A DNA stretch of 64,000 nt from RGIG426 sp045598965 (lineage in GTDB: Bacteria; Bacillota; Clostridia; Oscillospirales; Acutalibacteraceae), in assembly GCA_045598965.1 (NCBI GenBank), contig JAZRVH010000033.1:62001-126000 (forward strand), read 5' to 3'. Numbering within the stretch: position 1 is the first letter of the stretch; every line of letters starts with the position of its first letter. The position numbers and the translations under genes were made by a program. Below the pieces are notes generated by a model. It saw nothing but the letters and a program-made list of their open reading frames with translations, made no database searches and was not told the DNA's origin. This document shows, piece by piece, positions 25,210 to 34,195 of this stretch.

Positions 25210-27345
25210 ATGGATAAGTACATCGGAAAAAGACTGGACGGACGGTATGAAATCCGTGAGCTCATCGGCGTGGGCGGAATGGCTTACGTCTATTGTGCGT
25301 ATGACTCGATTGACGAACGGGAGGTTGCGGTCAAAATTCTTAAGGACGAATATTTGACCAACGAGGAATTTACCCGCCGTTTCAAGAACGAGTCGAAGGC
25401 AATTGCCATTCTGTCTCACCCCAACATCGTGAAGGTGCTGGATGTGAGCTTCGGTGACCGCATTCAATATATCGTGATGGAGTATATCGACGGCATCTCT
25501 CTGAAAGAGTATATCGAACAGCAGAATGTGACTTGGCAAGAGGCCGTGTACTTTGTCCAGCAGATTTTACGTGCCTTACAGCACGCTCACGATAAGGGCA
25601 TTGTTCACCGGGATATCAAACCGCAGAACATTATGCTTTTGGCGGACGGTACCATTAAAGTGACCGACTTCGGCATTGCTCGCTTTTCTCGCACGGATGT
25701 GCGTACCGATCATTCGAATAAAGCCATCGGCTCGGTACATTATATTAGCCCGGAGCAGGCACGTGGAGCCTTGACTGACGAAAAATCCGACATTTACTCT
25801 GTCGGTGTTATGCTCTATGAAATGCTGACCGGAACGCTTCCTTTCGAGGCGGATAATGCGGTGTCGGTGGCCATTATGCAGCTACAATCGCAGGCGAAAA
25901 AGCCCACCGAGATTAAACCGGATATCCCGGAGGGACTGGAAGAAATTACGATGAAGGCGATGCAAAAGACGCCGGAAAAACGCTATCAATCGGCGGCGGA
26001 AATGTTGCAGGATATCCAGGAATTCAAGCAAAACCCCAGCATTCACTTCGCCTACACCTACCTCACCGACGAGAATCCCACCCGTTATGTGGATGCAATT
26101 ACGAGCATTAAGGGCACTTCTCGTTCGTCGATAGCGGATGCCCAACCCATTGAAAAGAAAAAGTTTCTATTTTCCAAACAGTTCTGGTTTGCGGTTGCAG
26201 CAGGCGTTATTCTGTTGACGCTTGTGATTCTCGGTATTGTCGCTATCAACAACAACTGGCTGTTTGGCGGTGGCGGCAAGGATACGCTTGTGGTTCCGAA
26301 CTTCGTGGGCAAGGAATATCAAACGCTGTCTACCGATGAATTTAAGGAATTTGCCGATGTGACGCTGGAATATGAGTACAGCAACGAATACGACAAAGGC
26401 TTTGTTATTACGCAAGACCCTACCGCCAACAAACACGTAAAAGCAAAAACGAAGGTACTGACACTTACTATCAGCAAAGGCCCTCTGGCGATTACGCTTC
26501 CGGATATTAACGGTACGCAGCCTGAGGCACAGATTATGTCCCGCTTGAAAGCGTTGGGACTTGAGGGTCAAAAAATTGAGGCTCCGTCGGACGATGTGGC
26601 GGTGGGCAATGTCATCAAGCTGAAATGCGATGATAATCCTCCGGTGCGAGGGTCGGTTGTGTACGTCTATGTCAGCACCGGCGTGAAAGAACCGGATCCT
26701 GTCACGTTGGATGATGTGGTCGGTTCGCAAAAAGAGGATGCCGTCAAACGGCTGAAAGAGCAAGGTTTTATCGCTTCTGTGAAAGCGGAGAAAAACAGCG
26801 AAAAGCCCGCCGGAACGGTGTTGAGCCAAAGCCCCGAAGCGGGTGAGAGTTTGAAACCCGGTACGGAGATTTTGCTTACCGTCAGCTCTGGTTACCGTGA
26901 TGTCCAAGTGGCACTGCCGCTTCCGGACGTGTCGTGTGCCATCGATTTGGCGGTGTATGTAGATGGTTCTTACAACGAGAACTATTCGGCGGAATTGAAA
27001 GGACTTTTGCCGTCCGATTTGGCAGTGAAAACGCTGACGTTTACCGAGGTTACCGGTAAAAAATACACCGTAGCGGTGCAAATTGCCGTTTCCGGCTCGG
27101 GAGACTATTCTCCTTACTACAAGTACGAGATGGACCCGACCAGCGGAAAAGCAACTCTGAAAGAAAAACATTCCTTCAAGGAACCGGTGAAGACCACCGA
27201 GGCTCCGAAGACTACCGAGGCTCCGAAGACTACTGAGGCTCCGAAGACTACCGAGGCTCCGAAGACTACCGAGCCTCCGGTGGTGTCGACTCCGGAGAAT
27301 TCGTCGCCTGACCAACCGGAACTCAGTGAGCCGGCGGAGGAATAA
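25210..27345 (+). CDS. prkC: Membrane serine/threonine kinase with PASTA domains
   Basis: 711 residues. Kinase domain about 10-275: GVGGMAYVY (loop), AVKILK, HRDIKPQNIML (catalytic Asp), TDFGIARF and GSVHYISPEQARG. One membrane helix at about 322-346 (FWFAVAAGVILLTLVILGIVAI). Outside are three PASTA domains (about 358-422, 423-492 and 493-560), which bind muropeptides in this family. A final domain of about 100 residues and a repetitive Thr/Pro/Glu/Lys tail (five TTEAPK units) end the protein. It senses wall fragments and phosphorylates division and metabolic proteins. The partner phosphatase is upstream and RsgA, a known PrkC target in Bacillus, is downstream. The repetitive tail is not usual for PrkC. 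Confidence 0.96.
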   Translation: MDKYIGKRLDGRYEIRELIGVGGMAYVYCAYDSIDEREVAVKILKDEYLTNEEFTRRFKNESKAIAILSHPNIVKVLDVSFGDRIQYIVMEYIDGISLKEYIEQQNVTWQEAVYFVQQILRALQHAHDKGIVHRDIKPQNIMLLADGTIKVTDFGIARFSRTDVRTDHSNKAIGSVHYISPEQARGALTDEKSDIYSVGVMLYEMLTGTLPFEADNAVSVAIMQLQSQAKKPTEIKPDIPEGLEEITMKAMQKTPEKRYQSAAEMLQDIQEFKQNPSIHFAYTYLTDENPTRYVDAITSIKGTSRSSIADAQPIEKKKFLFSKQFWFAVAAGVILLTLVILGIVAINNNWLFGGGGKDTLVVPNFVGKEYQTLSTDEFKEFADVTLEYEYSNEYDKGFVITQDPTANKHVKAKTKVLTLTISKGPLAITLPDINGTQPEAQIMSRLKALGLEGQKIEAPSDDVAVGNVIKLKCDDNPPVRGSVVYVYVSTGVKEPDPVTLDDVVGSQKEDAVKRLKEQGFIASVKAEKNSEKPAGTVLSQSPEAGESLKPGTEILLTVSSGYRDVQVALPLPDVSCAIDLAVYVDGSYNENYSAELKGLLPSDLAVKTLTFTEVTGKKYTVAVQIAVSGSGDYSPYYKYEMDPTSGKATLKEKHSFKEPVKTTEAPKTTEAPKTTEAPKTTEAPKTTEPPVVSTPENSSPDQPELSEPAEE
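27190..27279 (+). repeat. 18-bp tandem repeat, five copies, in the prkC 3' end
   Basis: Five near-identical 18-bp units of the form aagactaccgaggctccg, encoding KTTEAP. Only a few third-position changes separate them, so copy number is likely to vary between strains. Confidence 0.92.
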
Positions 27346-27355
27346 TCCGAAAACG

Positions 27356-27393
27356 AAAGCCGTGTATGAGCCTTTGCTCGGTACGGCTTTTGT
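27356..27393 (+). terminator. Possible terminator after prkC
   Basis: AAAGCCGT (27356-27363) pairs with ACGGCTTT (27383-27390), with an inner GAGC/GCTC pairing and a short T-tract. Partial read-through into rsgA is plausible because no clear rsgA promoter was found. Confidence 0.5.
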
Positions 27394-27427
27394 TGCACCG
27401 TGACGGCAGATAATATAAGGAGAGTCT

Positions 27428-28300
27428 ATGGACAAAAACGGAAGAGTATTGGGCGTGCTCGGCGGGTTTTATACCGTAAAAACTGAGGATGGAACCGTGG
27501 AGTGTCGTGGACGTGGTGCTCTGCGTCGACAAGGGATTTCCCCGCTCGCCGGCGATATGGTTCGTGTGTCGGTTCAGCCGGATGGCACCGGTGCCATCGA
27601 GGAATTGTTGTCCCGCAAAAACGCTCTGCGTCGTCCGCCGGTTGCCAATGTGGACCGTCTTGTTTTGGTGGTGTCGGTCACTGACCCCGTTCCTAATTTG
27701 CCCGTTTTGGACGGGATGATTGCTCTTGCAGAGGAACAGGAAATTGAGCCGATCATCGTGCTGAACAAGTCCGATTTGGAGGATGCAACGTCGCTGCACA
27801 CGCTGTATGAGACTGCCGGCTTTTTGACCTTTACCGTCTCAGCGGAAACGGGAGACGGGGTGGAGGAGCTGAAAGAAGCTCTCAAAGGGAATATTTGTGT
27901 GTTTTCCGGCAACAGCGGTGTGGGGAAATCGTCGCTTCTTAACCGCTTAGACCCACGGTTGGGACTTTCCACCGGCGAAACAAGCCAAAAGCTGGGACGG
28001 GGACGTCACACCACCCGTGCAACCGTTCTGTATGAACGGGAGGATGGCGGCTTTTTTGCGGATACGCCCGGCTTTTCCTCGTTGGAACTTCTGAAGCTTA
28101 CGGATGTGAGCCCTGAAAATCTGCCGTTTTGTTTTCGTGAATTCTTGCCTTATTTGGGCAAATGTAAATTCGCATCCTGCCGCCACGTCTCCGAAAAGGG
28201 ATGTGCGGTATGTGAGGCGGTTGCCGCCGGGGAAATTGCTTCCTCCCGACACCAAAGCTACTGTGCAATGCTAAAAGAAATTGATGTGGAAAAATACTGA
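27428..28300 (+). CDS. rsgA: Ribosome small subunit-dependent GTPase A
   Basis: 290 residues. An N-terminal OB fold (GRVLGVLGGFYTVKTEDG) is followed by the circularly permuted GTPase order: IVLNKSDL (G4), then FSGNSGVGKSSLLNRL (G1), GRGRHTTRAT (G2) and ADTPGFSS (G3). A C-terminal zinc finger has C-K-F-A-S-C-R-H and a further Cys pair. It assists late 30S assembly. The location next to prkC is conserved; the usual rpe and thiN genes that often follow are missing, and trkA is next instead. Confidence 0.96.
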   Translation: MDKNGRVLGVLGGFYTVKTEDGTVECRGRGALRRQGISPLAGDMVRVSVQPDGTGAIEELLSRKNALRRPPVANVDRLVLVVSVTDPVPNLPVLDGMIALAEEQEIEPIIVLNKSDLEDATSLHTLYETAGFLTFTVSAETGDGVEELKEALKGNICVFSGNSGVGKSSLLNRLDPRLGLSTGETSQKLGRGRHTTRATVLYEREDGGFFADTPGFSSLELLKLTDVSPENLPFCFREFLPYLGKCKFASCRHVSEKGCAVCEAVAAGEIASSRHQSYCAMLKEIDVEKY

Positions 28301-28339
28301 ACAAATCCTGATTCCGAAAGAAATTGAGGTGTTTTTGCT

Positions 28340-29695
28340 ATGAAAATCGTGATTATCGGTAACGGAAAGCTGGGATACTCTCTGGCCGACCAGTTGGTGG
28401 ACGAGGGACACGATATTGTGATTATCGACAACAACGAGACCGTTATCAACATTACCCGTAACGCATTGGATGTTTCCTGTATTCACGGAAACGGTATCAA
28501 CCAAGAAGTGCAAGAGCAGGCGGGTGTTCCGACGTCAGATTTGGTTATCGCCGTCACTTCCACCGACGAGCAAAACATCTTGTGCTGTCTGCTTGCAAAA
28601 AAATTGGGGGCAAAACACACCATCGCCCGTGTTCGTGAGCCGGATTATGCCAAAAGCGTTATGACGCTTCGTGATGAGCTGAACCTAAGTCTTGCGATTA
28701 ACCCGGAACGTGAGGCGGCAACGGATATTTCCCGTATTCTCCGTTTCCCGTCGGCAATGAAAGTGGACTTTTTTGCCAAAGGACGTATTGAAATTGTGGA
28801 GCTCAAACTTCCGGCAGATAGCCCGATTATCGGACATCCGCTGTACAAGCTCTCGGATATTTTTAAGGCAAAGATTTTGATTTGTGCGGTTCAGCGTGAC
28901 AACGAGGTGATTATCCCGAACGGCGATTTTGTGCCGCAGGAGGGGGATCGCATCAGCTTGACGGCGGCTCCGAACGAAATCTCTTTGCTGTTCCGTACGC
29001 TGGGTCTCACCAGCACCAAAACCCGTACGGCAATGATTGTCGGCGGTGGAAAAATCGCCTACTACCTCGTTCGTGAGCTGTTGGAGGCGGGCATTCGTGT
29101 GAAAGTGCTCGATCGTGATGAAAAGCGGTGTGCTCTGCTTGCGGACCGCTATCCGAAAGCTACCGTACTTTGCGGTGACGGCACCGACCGTGAAACGCTG
29201 AAAGAGGAAGGTGCCGAAGAGGTGGATGCCCTGGTGGCATTGACCGGTCTTGACGAGGAAAACGTGGTCATTTCGATGTATGCCGGTGCCTGCAAGGTGC
29301 CGAAGGTTATCACCAAGGTTAACCATATCTCCTTCGGTGAAGTGCTGTCCAAAGCGGGTATTGAATGCGTGATTACGCCGCATACCATTGCCGCTGACCG
29401 TATTGTACGCTATGTGCGTGCAATGCAAAGCTCCTCCGGCGGCAGTATGTTGGCTTTGTCCAAGATTGTCGGCGGCAAAGTGGAAGCCATTGAGTTTATG
29501 GTAAATACGTCGTTTAAGGGTATGGGTGTTCCGCTGAAAAAATTAAAGCTGAAAAAAGATTTGCTGGTTGTCAGCATTGTTCGCAACGGCAAAATCCTGT
29601 ATCCCACCGGCGAAGATTTCATCCAAACCGACGACCGAGTAGTTGTCGTTACCGCTGCCGTGCACATGGATGAACTGAACGACATTTTGGCGTAA
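28340..29695 (+). CDS. trkA: Trk system potassium uptake protein TrkA
   Basis: 451 residues with a duplicated RCK layout. The two NAD-binding loops are MKIVIIGNGKLGYSLADQL (residue 1 on) and MIVGGGKIAYYLVRELLEAG (about 231). Each Rossmann domain is followed by a TrkA-C domain (for example VELKLPADSPIIGHPLYKL and the C-terminal VVVTAAVHMDEL). It is a cytoplasmic gating subunit for a TrkH/KtrB-type potassium channel. No trkH gene is in the window; the terminator at 29717 ends the unit. Confidence 0.94.
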   Translation: MKIVIIGNGKLGYSLADQLVDEGHDIVIIDNNETVINITRNALDVSCIHGNGINQEVQEQAGVPTSDLVIAVTSTDEQNILCCLLAKKLGAKHTIARVREPDYAKSVMTLRDELNLSLAINPEREAATDISRILRFPSAMKVDFFAKGRIEIVELKLPADSPIIGHPLYKLSDIFKAKILICAVQRDNEVIIPNGDFVPQEGDRISLTAAPNEISLLFRTLGLTSTKTRTAMIVGGGKIAYYLVRELLEAGIRVKVLDRDEKRCALLADRYPKATVLCGDGTDRETLKEEGAEEVDALVALTGLDEENVVISMYAGACKVPKVITKVNHISFGEVLSKAGIECVITPHTIAADRIVRYVRAMQSSSGGSMLALSKIVGGKVEAIEFMVNTSFKGMGVPLKKLKLKKDLLVVSIVRNGKILYPTGEDFIQTDDRVVVVTAAVHMDELNDILA

Positions 29696-29716
29696 TAACT
29701 TACGTGTTAAAAGAAG

Positions 29717-29758
29717 AGCACCGACAAGGGTGGCACAAGCCCCGTGTCGGTGCTTTTT
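29717..29758 (+). terminator. Intrinsic terminator after trkA
   Basis: 10-bp stem AGCACCGACA/TGTCGGTGCT with extra inner GGG/CCC pairing, followed by six T. Confidence 0.88.
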
Positions 29759-29842
29759 TCACGTCTTTTCGTTGAATGGCATACACTGATAACGACGAGA
29801 GGGACGGGCGTGGAGGGATTTTGTCGGAAAGGGGCGAATGAA

Positions 29843-30127
29843 ATGAGCACCGTGATATTTTTTATTATGGTGGGTGTGCTTTCGATATACGGATTGTGTG
29901 AGGGGATTGTGCGGTTTGTGGCTTGGCTGTGGATTCCCCGTGATATGAAAGCGGTTACGTTTATTCGCTGTGAAGATGCGGATGCTCTCACCCCGTTTGT
30001 GGAGGAGCTGTGGCAAGAAAAAGAGGGACATCCGGTGCGGTTTTGGAGCAAAGAGAAACCGTGTGAGGATACGCAGAGAATTTCTTTGTCGAACGTGGAG
30101 GAAATCTTGCTTTTTTTGTCTGAATAG
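29843..30127 (+). CDS. Small membrane protein of unknown function
   Basis: 94 residues from the ATG at 29843 (AAAGGGG 8 bases upstream). One or two N-terminal hydrophobic stretches (STVIFFIMVGVLSIYGLCEGIV, then RFVAWLWIP) are followed by a soluble part of about 55 residues: MKAVTFIRCEDADALTPFVEELWQEKEG. I do not recognise the family; the soluble part has the look of a small alpha/beta domain. An earlier in-frame start at 29744 would run across the terminator region and is less likely. The promoter of the next gene overlaps its 3' end. Confidence 0.65.
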   Translation: MSTVIFFIMVGVLSIYGLCEGIVRFVAWLWIPRDMKAVTFIRCEDADALTPFVEELWQEKEGHPVRFWSKEKPCEDTQRISLSNVEEILLFLSE

Positions 30128-30135
30128 AGTATACT
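30107..30135 (+). promoter_or_regulatory. Sigma-A promoter of the recD2-comFC-mreB unit
   Basis: TTGCTT (30107-30112), 17-bp spacer and TATACT (30130-30135). The -35 lies inside the end of the upstream gene. Confidence 0.78.
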
Positions 30136-30164
30136 ATACCTATCTGTGACAAAAAGGGCGGAGA

Positions 30165-32390
30165 ATGATGAGCGACAAAGAACAGCAGGAGCTTGTCGGC
30201 ACGGTAGAGCGTGTGGTATTTCGCAACCCGGATAATGGGTGGACTGTGCTGGAAGCGTCTGACGGAGAACAACTGCATACGGTTGTCGGCGTTCTGCCGC
30301 AGGTGTCGGTCGGCGAAGAAATTCGTGCACGAGGCACCTTTATCGAACACGCTACTTTTGGCGTTCAGTTTAAGGCTGAGCAATGCGAGCGGCGGCTTCC
30401 GACTGACGCTTCTGCAATTTTACGTTACTTAAGCTCCGGTGCCGTTAAAGGAATCGGGCCGGGCCGTGCATTAAAAATCGTTCGCAAGTTCGGAGACGAT
30501 ACACTGCGAATTTTACAAGAGGAGTCGTCACGACTTGCGGAAATTTCCGGAATCTCCGCAGCGGCAGCAAGACAGATGGGTGAGGCGTTTGCCGAGCAAT
30601 TCGGTTTGCGTGAAGCGATGCTTGTGCTTTCGGAATTCGGGCTTTCCCCGACGGAGTGTATTCGTTGCTATAAAAAGTGGGGTGCGGCGGCGGTTGATCG
30701 CCTGCGTGAAAACCCGTATATTTTGTGCGAAAGCGGTATGGGTATTTCCTTTGACCGTGTGGATGCGTACTGCGAGGAACGTCAATTTGCGGCGGACGAC
30801 CCACGCCGTTGTGCGGCGGCGGTTACCCACGTATTGCGTCACAACACGCATAACGGACACACCTGCTTGCCTTGCGACAAGCTGTGTGAAGTGACGGCGG
30901 GGTTGTTACAAATTCCTCTCGATGTGGTGGTAGATGCACTGAACGCTCTTGTTAATCGTGGGAAAATCGTGGTATCCACCCTGCGTGGACAAGCCTTTGC
31001 ATTTTTACCGGAGCTGTTTGTCGAGGAGAAATTTATCGCCAAGGATATTCGCCGTCGGGCAGAGGATTCTCCCTCGTATGTCGGCGATGTGGACCGACTG
31101 GTGGAAGCGGTGGAGCGTGCGGATAAAATCGTGTATGAAAACGAGCAACGGGAAGCCATTGAAACAGCGTTGCAACGCCAAATCTTGGTGTTGACCGGTG
31201 GTCCCGGAACGGGTAAAACTACGACGCTTAAAGCGATTTTAACGGTGCTGGAGGCACAAGGCGAGACGGTGCTGTTGGCGGCACCTACCGGACGTGCCGC
31301 CAAACGAATGAGTGAGCTTACCGGTCGTGATGCCAAAACCATTCACCGCCTTTTAGAGGTGCAATGGACTACCGACGATTTACCCACCTTTGCTCGGGAT
31401 GAGCTTAACCCGCTCGATGCAAACACCGTGATTGTCGATGAGATGTCTATGGTGGATGTGTCGCTGTTTTCCTCGCTTTTGCGGGCGTTAAAGCCTCGGT
31501 GCCGTCTGGTGCTTGTCGGGGATTCTCATCAGCTTCCTGCTATCGGTGCGGGCAATGTGCTCGGAGATTTGATACAAAGCGGCATTGTGCCGGCAGTGGA
31601 GTTAAAACGGGTGTTTCGGCAGGCGATGGAAAGCCACATTGTCCAAAATGCCCACCGTATTGTGGCGGGAATGGCACCGCTTTCCGGTGATAAGAATGCG
31701 GACTTTTTCTTTATGAAACGGGATAGTGCCGCCGCTGTTTGCCATGCGGTGGTGGATTTGTGTAGCCGCCGTTTGCCCGAAAAATACGGCGAGGATATCT
31801 TTGAGGGAATCCAAGTGCTGGTTCCCGGAAGAAAGGGCAGAGTGGGCACGGAGGAGCTTAACCGTGCGTTACAGGAAAAATGTAACCCGCCCTCGGCGAC
31901 CAAAGCGGAATTCCAATCCGGATTTCGGATGTTTCGTGTGGGCGACAAGGTGATGCAAACTCGCAACAACTACGATTTGTCGTGGACGAAAACGGATGGA
32001 ACGGTAGGTGCCGGTGTATTTAACGGAGACATCGGTGTGCTGACCGCTGTGGACCGACGGGACGATTGCCTGACGGTTCAATTTGACGACGAACGAGTGG
32101 TCACCTATCTGCGTTCTGACGCAGAGGATTTGGAGCTTGCCTACGCAACCACAGTACATAAAAGTCAGGGTAATGAATTTGATATTGTGGTTTTACCGCT
32201 GTTTGAGGTGCCACAGCCTTTGTGTTACCGTCATCTGTTGTATACCGCCGTTACAAGGGCGAAAAACTTATTGGTTATTGTCGGTGACGACGAGACGTTA
32301 TGGCGTATGATTGAAAACGACCGTAAAACCCTGCGGTATAGTGCCCTTCGGGAGTTTTTGACCGCCCGTGATGAGGATGGTGCGGTATGA
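30165..32390 (+). CDS. recD2: RecD2-like ATP-dependent DNA helicase
   Basis: 741 residues. The N-terminal OB-like region (GTVERVVFRNPDNGWTVLEA) and helix-hairpin-helix part (AVKGIGPGRALKIVRKFGDDTLRIL) are typical of RecD2. The SF1B helicase core follows: TGGPGTGKTTTLKAIL (Walker A, about residues 345-353), APTGRAAKRM, TIHRLLE, VIVDEMSMVDVSLF (Walker B), LVGDSHQLPAIGAGNVLGDL and the C-terminal YATTVHKSQGNEFDIVVLPLF and YTAVTRAKNLLVIVGD. It is a 5'-3' helicase working in repair, not part of RecBCD. The start is one of two adjacent Met codons. It overlaps comFC by 4 bases. Confidence 0.95.
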   Translation: MMSDKEQQELVGTVERVVFRNPDNGWTVLEASDGEQLHTVVGVLPQVSVGEEIRARGTFIEHATFGVQFKAEQCERRLPTDASAILRYLSSGAVKGIGPGRALKIVRKFGDDTLRILQEESSRLAEISGISAAAARQMGEAFAEQFGLREAMLVLSEFGLSPTECIRCYKKWGAAAVDRLRENPYILCESGMGISFDRVDAYCEERQFAADDPRRCAAAVTHVLRHNTHNGHTCLPCDKLCEVTAGLLQIPLDVVVDALNALVNRGKIVVSTLRGQAFAFLPELFVEEKFIAKDIRRRAEDSPSYVGDVDRLVEAVERADKIVYENEQREAIETALQRQILVLTGGPGTGKTTTLKAILTVLEAQGETVLLAAPTGRAAKRMSELTGRDAKTIHRLLEVQWTTDDLPTFARDELNPLDANTVIVDEMSMVDVSLFSSLLRALKPRCRLVLVGDSHQLPAIGAGNVLGDLIQSGIVPAVELKRVFRQAMESHIVQNAHRIVAGMAPLSGDKNADFFFMKRDSAAAVCHAVVDLCSRRLPEKYGEDIFEGIQVLVPGRKGRVGTEELNRALQEKCNPPSATKAEFQSGFRMFRVGDKVMQTRNNYDLSWTKTDGTVGAGVFNGDIGVLTAVDRRDDCLTVQFDDERVVTYLRSDAEDLELAYATTVHKSQGNEFDIVVLPLFEVPQPLCYRHLLYTAVTRAKNLLVIVGDDETLWRMIENDRKTLRYSALREFLTARDEDGAV

Positions 32391-33100
32391 AAAAGCTGTC
32401 ATTTTTACGGCGACTTGCGGCGGTATTCTTTCCCGAACGCTGTGCTTTCTGCGATACGGTGGTAAATGCCGGTGTGTCGGTCTGCGAAAAATGCAACGAG
32501 AGTTTGCCTCGTCAAGAACGTCCGCTGTGTCACCGATGCGGTCTTTCCAAGTCCCATTGTACGTGCAAAAGCACTGCCACCGTACTGGATGCGGTGTGTG
32601 CTCCTTTTCGCTATGAGGGTGTTGTTAAACGTGGGATTTTGAGGTTTAAGGATAAGGGTACAAGTCTTGTTGCCGCTCACTATGGAAACGAAATTGCCGA
32701 AACTGTACGGCAGGAGTTTGAGAATGTTTCGTTTGATGCGGTGACATTTGTACCGATGGAAAAAGCAGACCTCAACAAACGGGAATATAACCAAAGCGAA
32801 TGGCTCGCAAACGAGGTGGCAAAACGGCTTTCGTTGCCGGTGGAACCGACACTCCAAAAGGTGTTTTCCACCAAACCGCAAAAGGAGGTTCCCGCCGCAA
32901 AGAGAGAGGGAAACCTCCGTGGTGCACTGGATTGTTTTGAAAACGTGGATGTTGCGGACAAGTGCATTTTAGTGGTGGACGATGTGTGTACCACCGGGGC
33001 AACGTTGCGGGAATGTGCGTTGATTTTGAAGATTTACGGGGCACGTGCCGTTTACGGTGCAACCCTTGCCAAAACCCGATTAGAGAGGGGAGATTCCTAA
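32387..33100 (+). CDS. ComF family protein (double zinc ribbon plus phosphoribosyltransferase fold)
   Basis: 237 residues. The N-terminal zinc ribbons have four Cys pairs: CAFC, CEKC, CHRC and CTC. The PRTase-like part has VTFVPMEKADLNKREYNQSEWLA and the PRPP loop CILVVDDVCTTGATLRECALIL. ComFC is needed for DNA uptake in transformable Firmicutes, where it may handle ssDNA with a helicase; it is also widespread in non-competent species. It overlaps recD2 (ATGA) and abuts mreB, so the three genes form one operon. Confidence 0.93.
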   Translation: MKKLSFLRRLAAVFFPERCAFCDTVVNAGVSVCEKCNESLPRQERPLCHRCGLSKSHCTCKSTATVLDAVCAPFRYEGVVKRGILRFKDKGTSLVAAHYGNEIAETVRQEFENVSFDAVTFVPMEKADLNKREYNQSEWLANEVAKRLSLPVEPTLQKVFSTKPQKEVPAAKREGNLRGALDCFENVDVADKCILVVDDVCTTGATLRECALILKIYGARAVYGATLAKTRLERGDS

Positions 33101-34135
33101 ATGGCAGGAACAAACTTAGGTATTGATCTCGGCACCTCAAAGGTGTCGATTTACCGTGAAGGTGCAGGGCTTGTGTTGTGCGAGCCATCCGTCATTGCGG
33201 TGGAAAAACGAACCGGTCGAGTGATTGCCGTCGGGCAGGAGGCTTACGATATGATTGAGCGTGAGCCGCCTACTATTCAGGTGGTGCGACCCATGCGAAA
33301 AGGCGTGGTTTCCGACTATGACAACGTAGAAAAAATGTTACGTGCCTTTGTTAATCAGGTGTGTGCATTTAAGGTGTTTAAGCCCCGTGCCGCCATATCG
33401 GTTCCCGCTGCGGTTACCGAGGTTGAGGAACGCTCGGTGGTTCAGGCGGCAACGGCAGTAGGTATTCGCCGTGTGGCACTTGTTGAGGAGTATATTGCGG
33501 CGGCGTTCGGTGCCGGTCTTTCGGTTGAGGAGCCAATAGGCTGTATGATTGTGGATATCGGTGCCGGCACGACCGACGTGGGCGTATTGTCTATGGGAAG
33601 TGTGGCGTCCGCTAAATCCGTAAAAGTGGCGGGCGACGATATGGATGAAGCCATTGTCCGTATGGTACGTAACCGATACAATCACGTAATCGGACTGAAA
33701 ACCGCCGAGGAAATCAAATGCACGATTGGCGGCGTGTTGCCTCGTGAGGGAACGATGGATGTGCGTGGACGAGATGCCATTTCCGGACTTCCGTGTATCA
33801 AAGCGGTTGCCGCTTCGGATGTTTTTGATGTGATTTCCGAGCCGTTTTCCATCATCCTTTCGACTATTCAATCGGTGCTGGAGGAGACGCCGCCGGAAAT
33901 GGCGGGAGATGTGATGGCGAACGGCATTACCCTTTCGGGCGGCTGTGCCAATTTGTATGGATTGGAAAAACGGCTTTCCAATGAACTGGGAGTCGAGTGC
34001 CGTATTGCGGATCATCCGGCGGATTGCGTGGCGTTGGGTGCAGGACGAGCCATCCGTTCTAAAAACGCTTCCACCGAAAATGTGTATGACGTTAATCTCT
34101 TTTCCTACGACCGGTCGGACTGGGTACAAAGTTGA
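33101..34135 (+). CDS. mreB: Rod shape-determining protein MreB/Mbl
   Basis: 344 residues, actin fold. NLGIDLGTSKVSIYREG (phosphate 1), VVRPMRKGVVSDYDNVEKML, CMIVDIGAGTTDVGVLSMG (phosphate 2), KVAGDDMDEAIVRMVRNRYN and NGITLSGGCANLYGLEKRL (adenosine loop). It forms membrane filaments that guide lateral wall synthesis. The usual mreC/mreD partners are not next to it, so it may be an additional Mbl/MreBH-type copy. GAGAGGGG lies before the ATG. The promoter of the next gene begins inside its last codons. Confidence 0.94.
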   Translation: MAGTNLGIDLGTSKVSIYREGAGLVLCEPSVIAVEKRTGRVIAVGQEAYDMIEREPPTIQVVRPMRKGVVSDYDNVEKMLRAFVNQVCAFKVFKPRAAISVPAAVTEVEERSVVQAATAVGIRRVALVEEYIAAAFGAGLSVEEPIGCMIVDIGAGTTDVGVLSMGSVASAKSVKVAGDDMDEAIVRMVRNRYNHVIGLKTAEEIKCTIGGVLPREGTMDVRGRDAISGLPCIKAVAASDVFDVISEPFSIILSTIQSVLEETPPEMAGDVMANGITLSGGCANLYGLEKRLSNELGVECRIADHPADCVALGAGRAIRSKNASTENVYDVNLFSYDRSDWVQS

Positions 34136-34160
34136 CAGTATGAGCGGTTTATGCTATAAT
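34132..34160 (+). promoter_or_regulatory. Consensus sigma-A promoter of the zinc-ribbon/TPM pair
   Basis: Perfect TTGACA (34132-34137), 17-bp spacer and perfect TATAAT (34155-34160). The -35 box spans the mreB stop codon. It is the strongest match in the window. Confidence 0.93.
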
Positions 34161-34195
34161 TTGTGAGTTAGGTCCCGATAAAAGGAGGAATTCCG

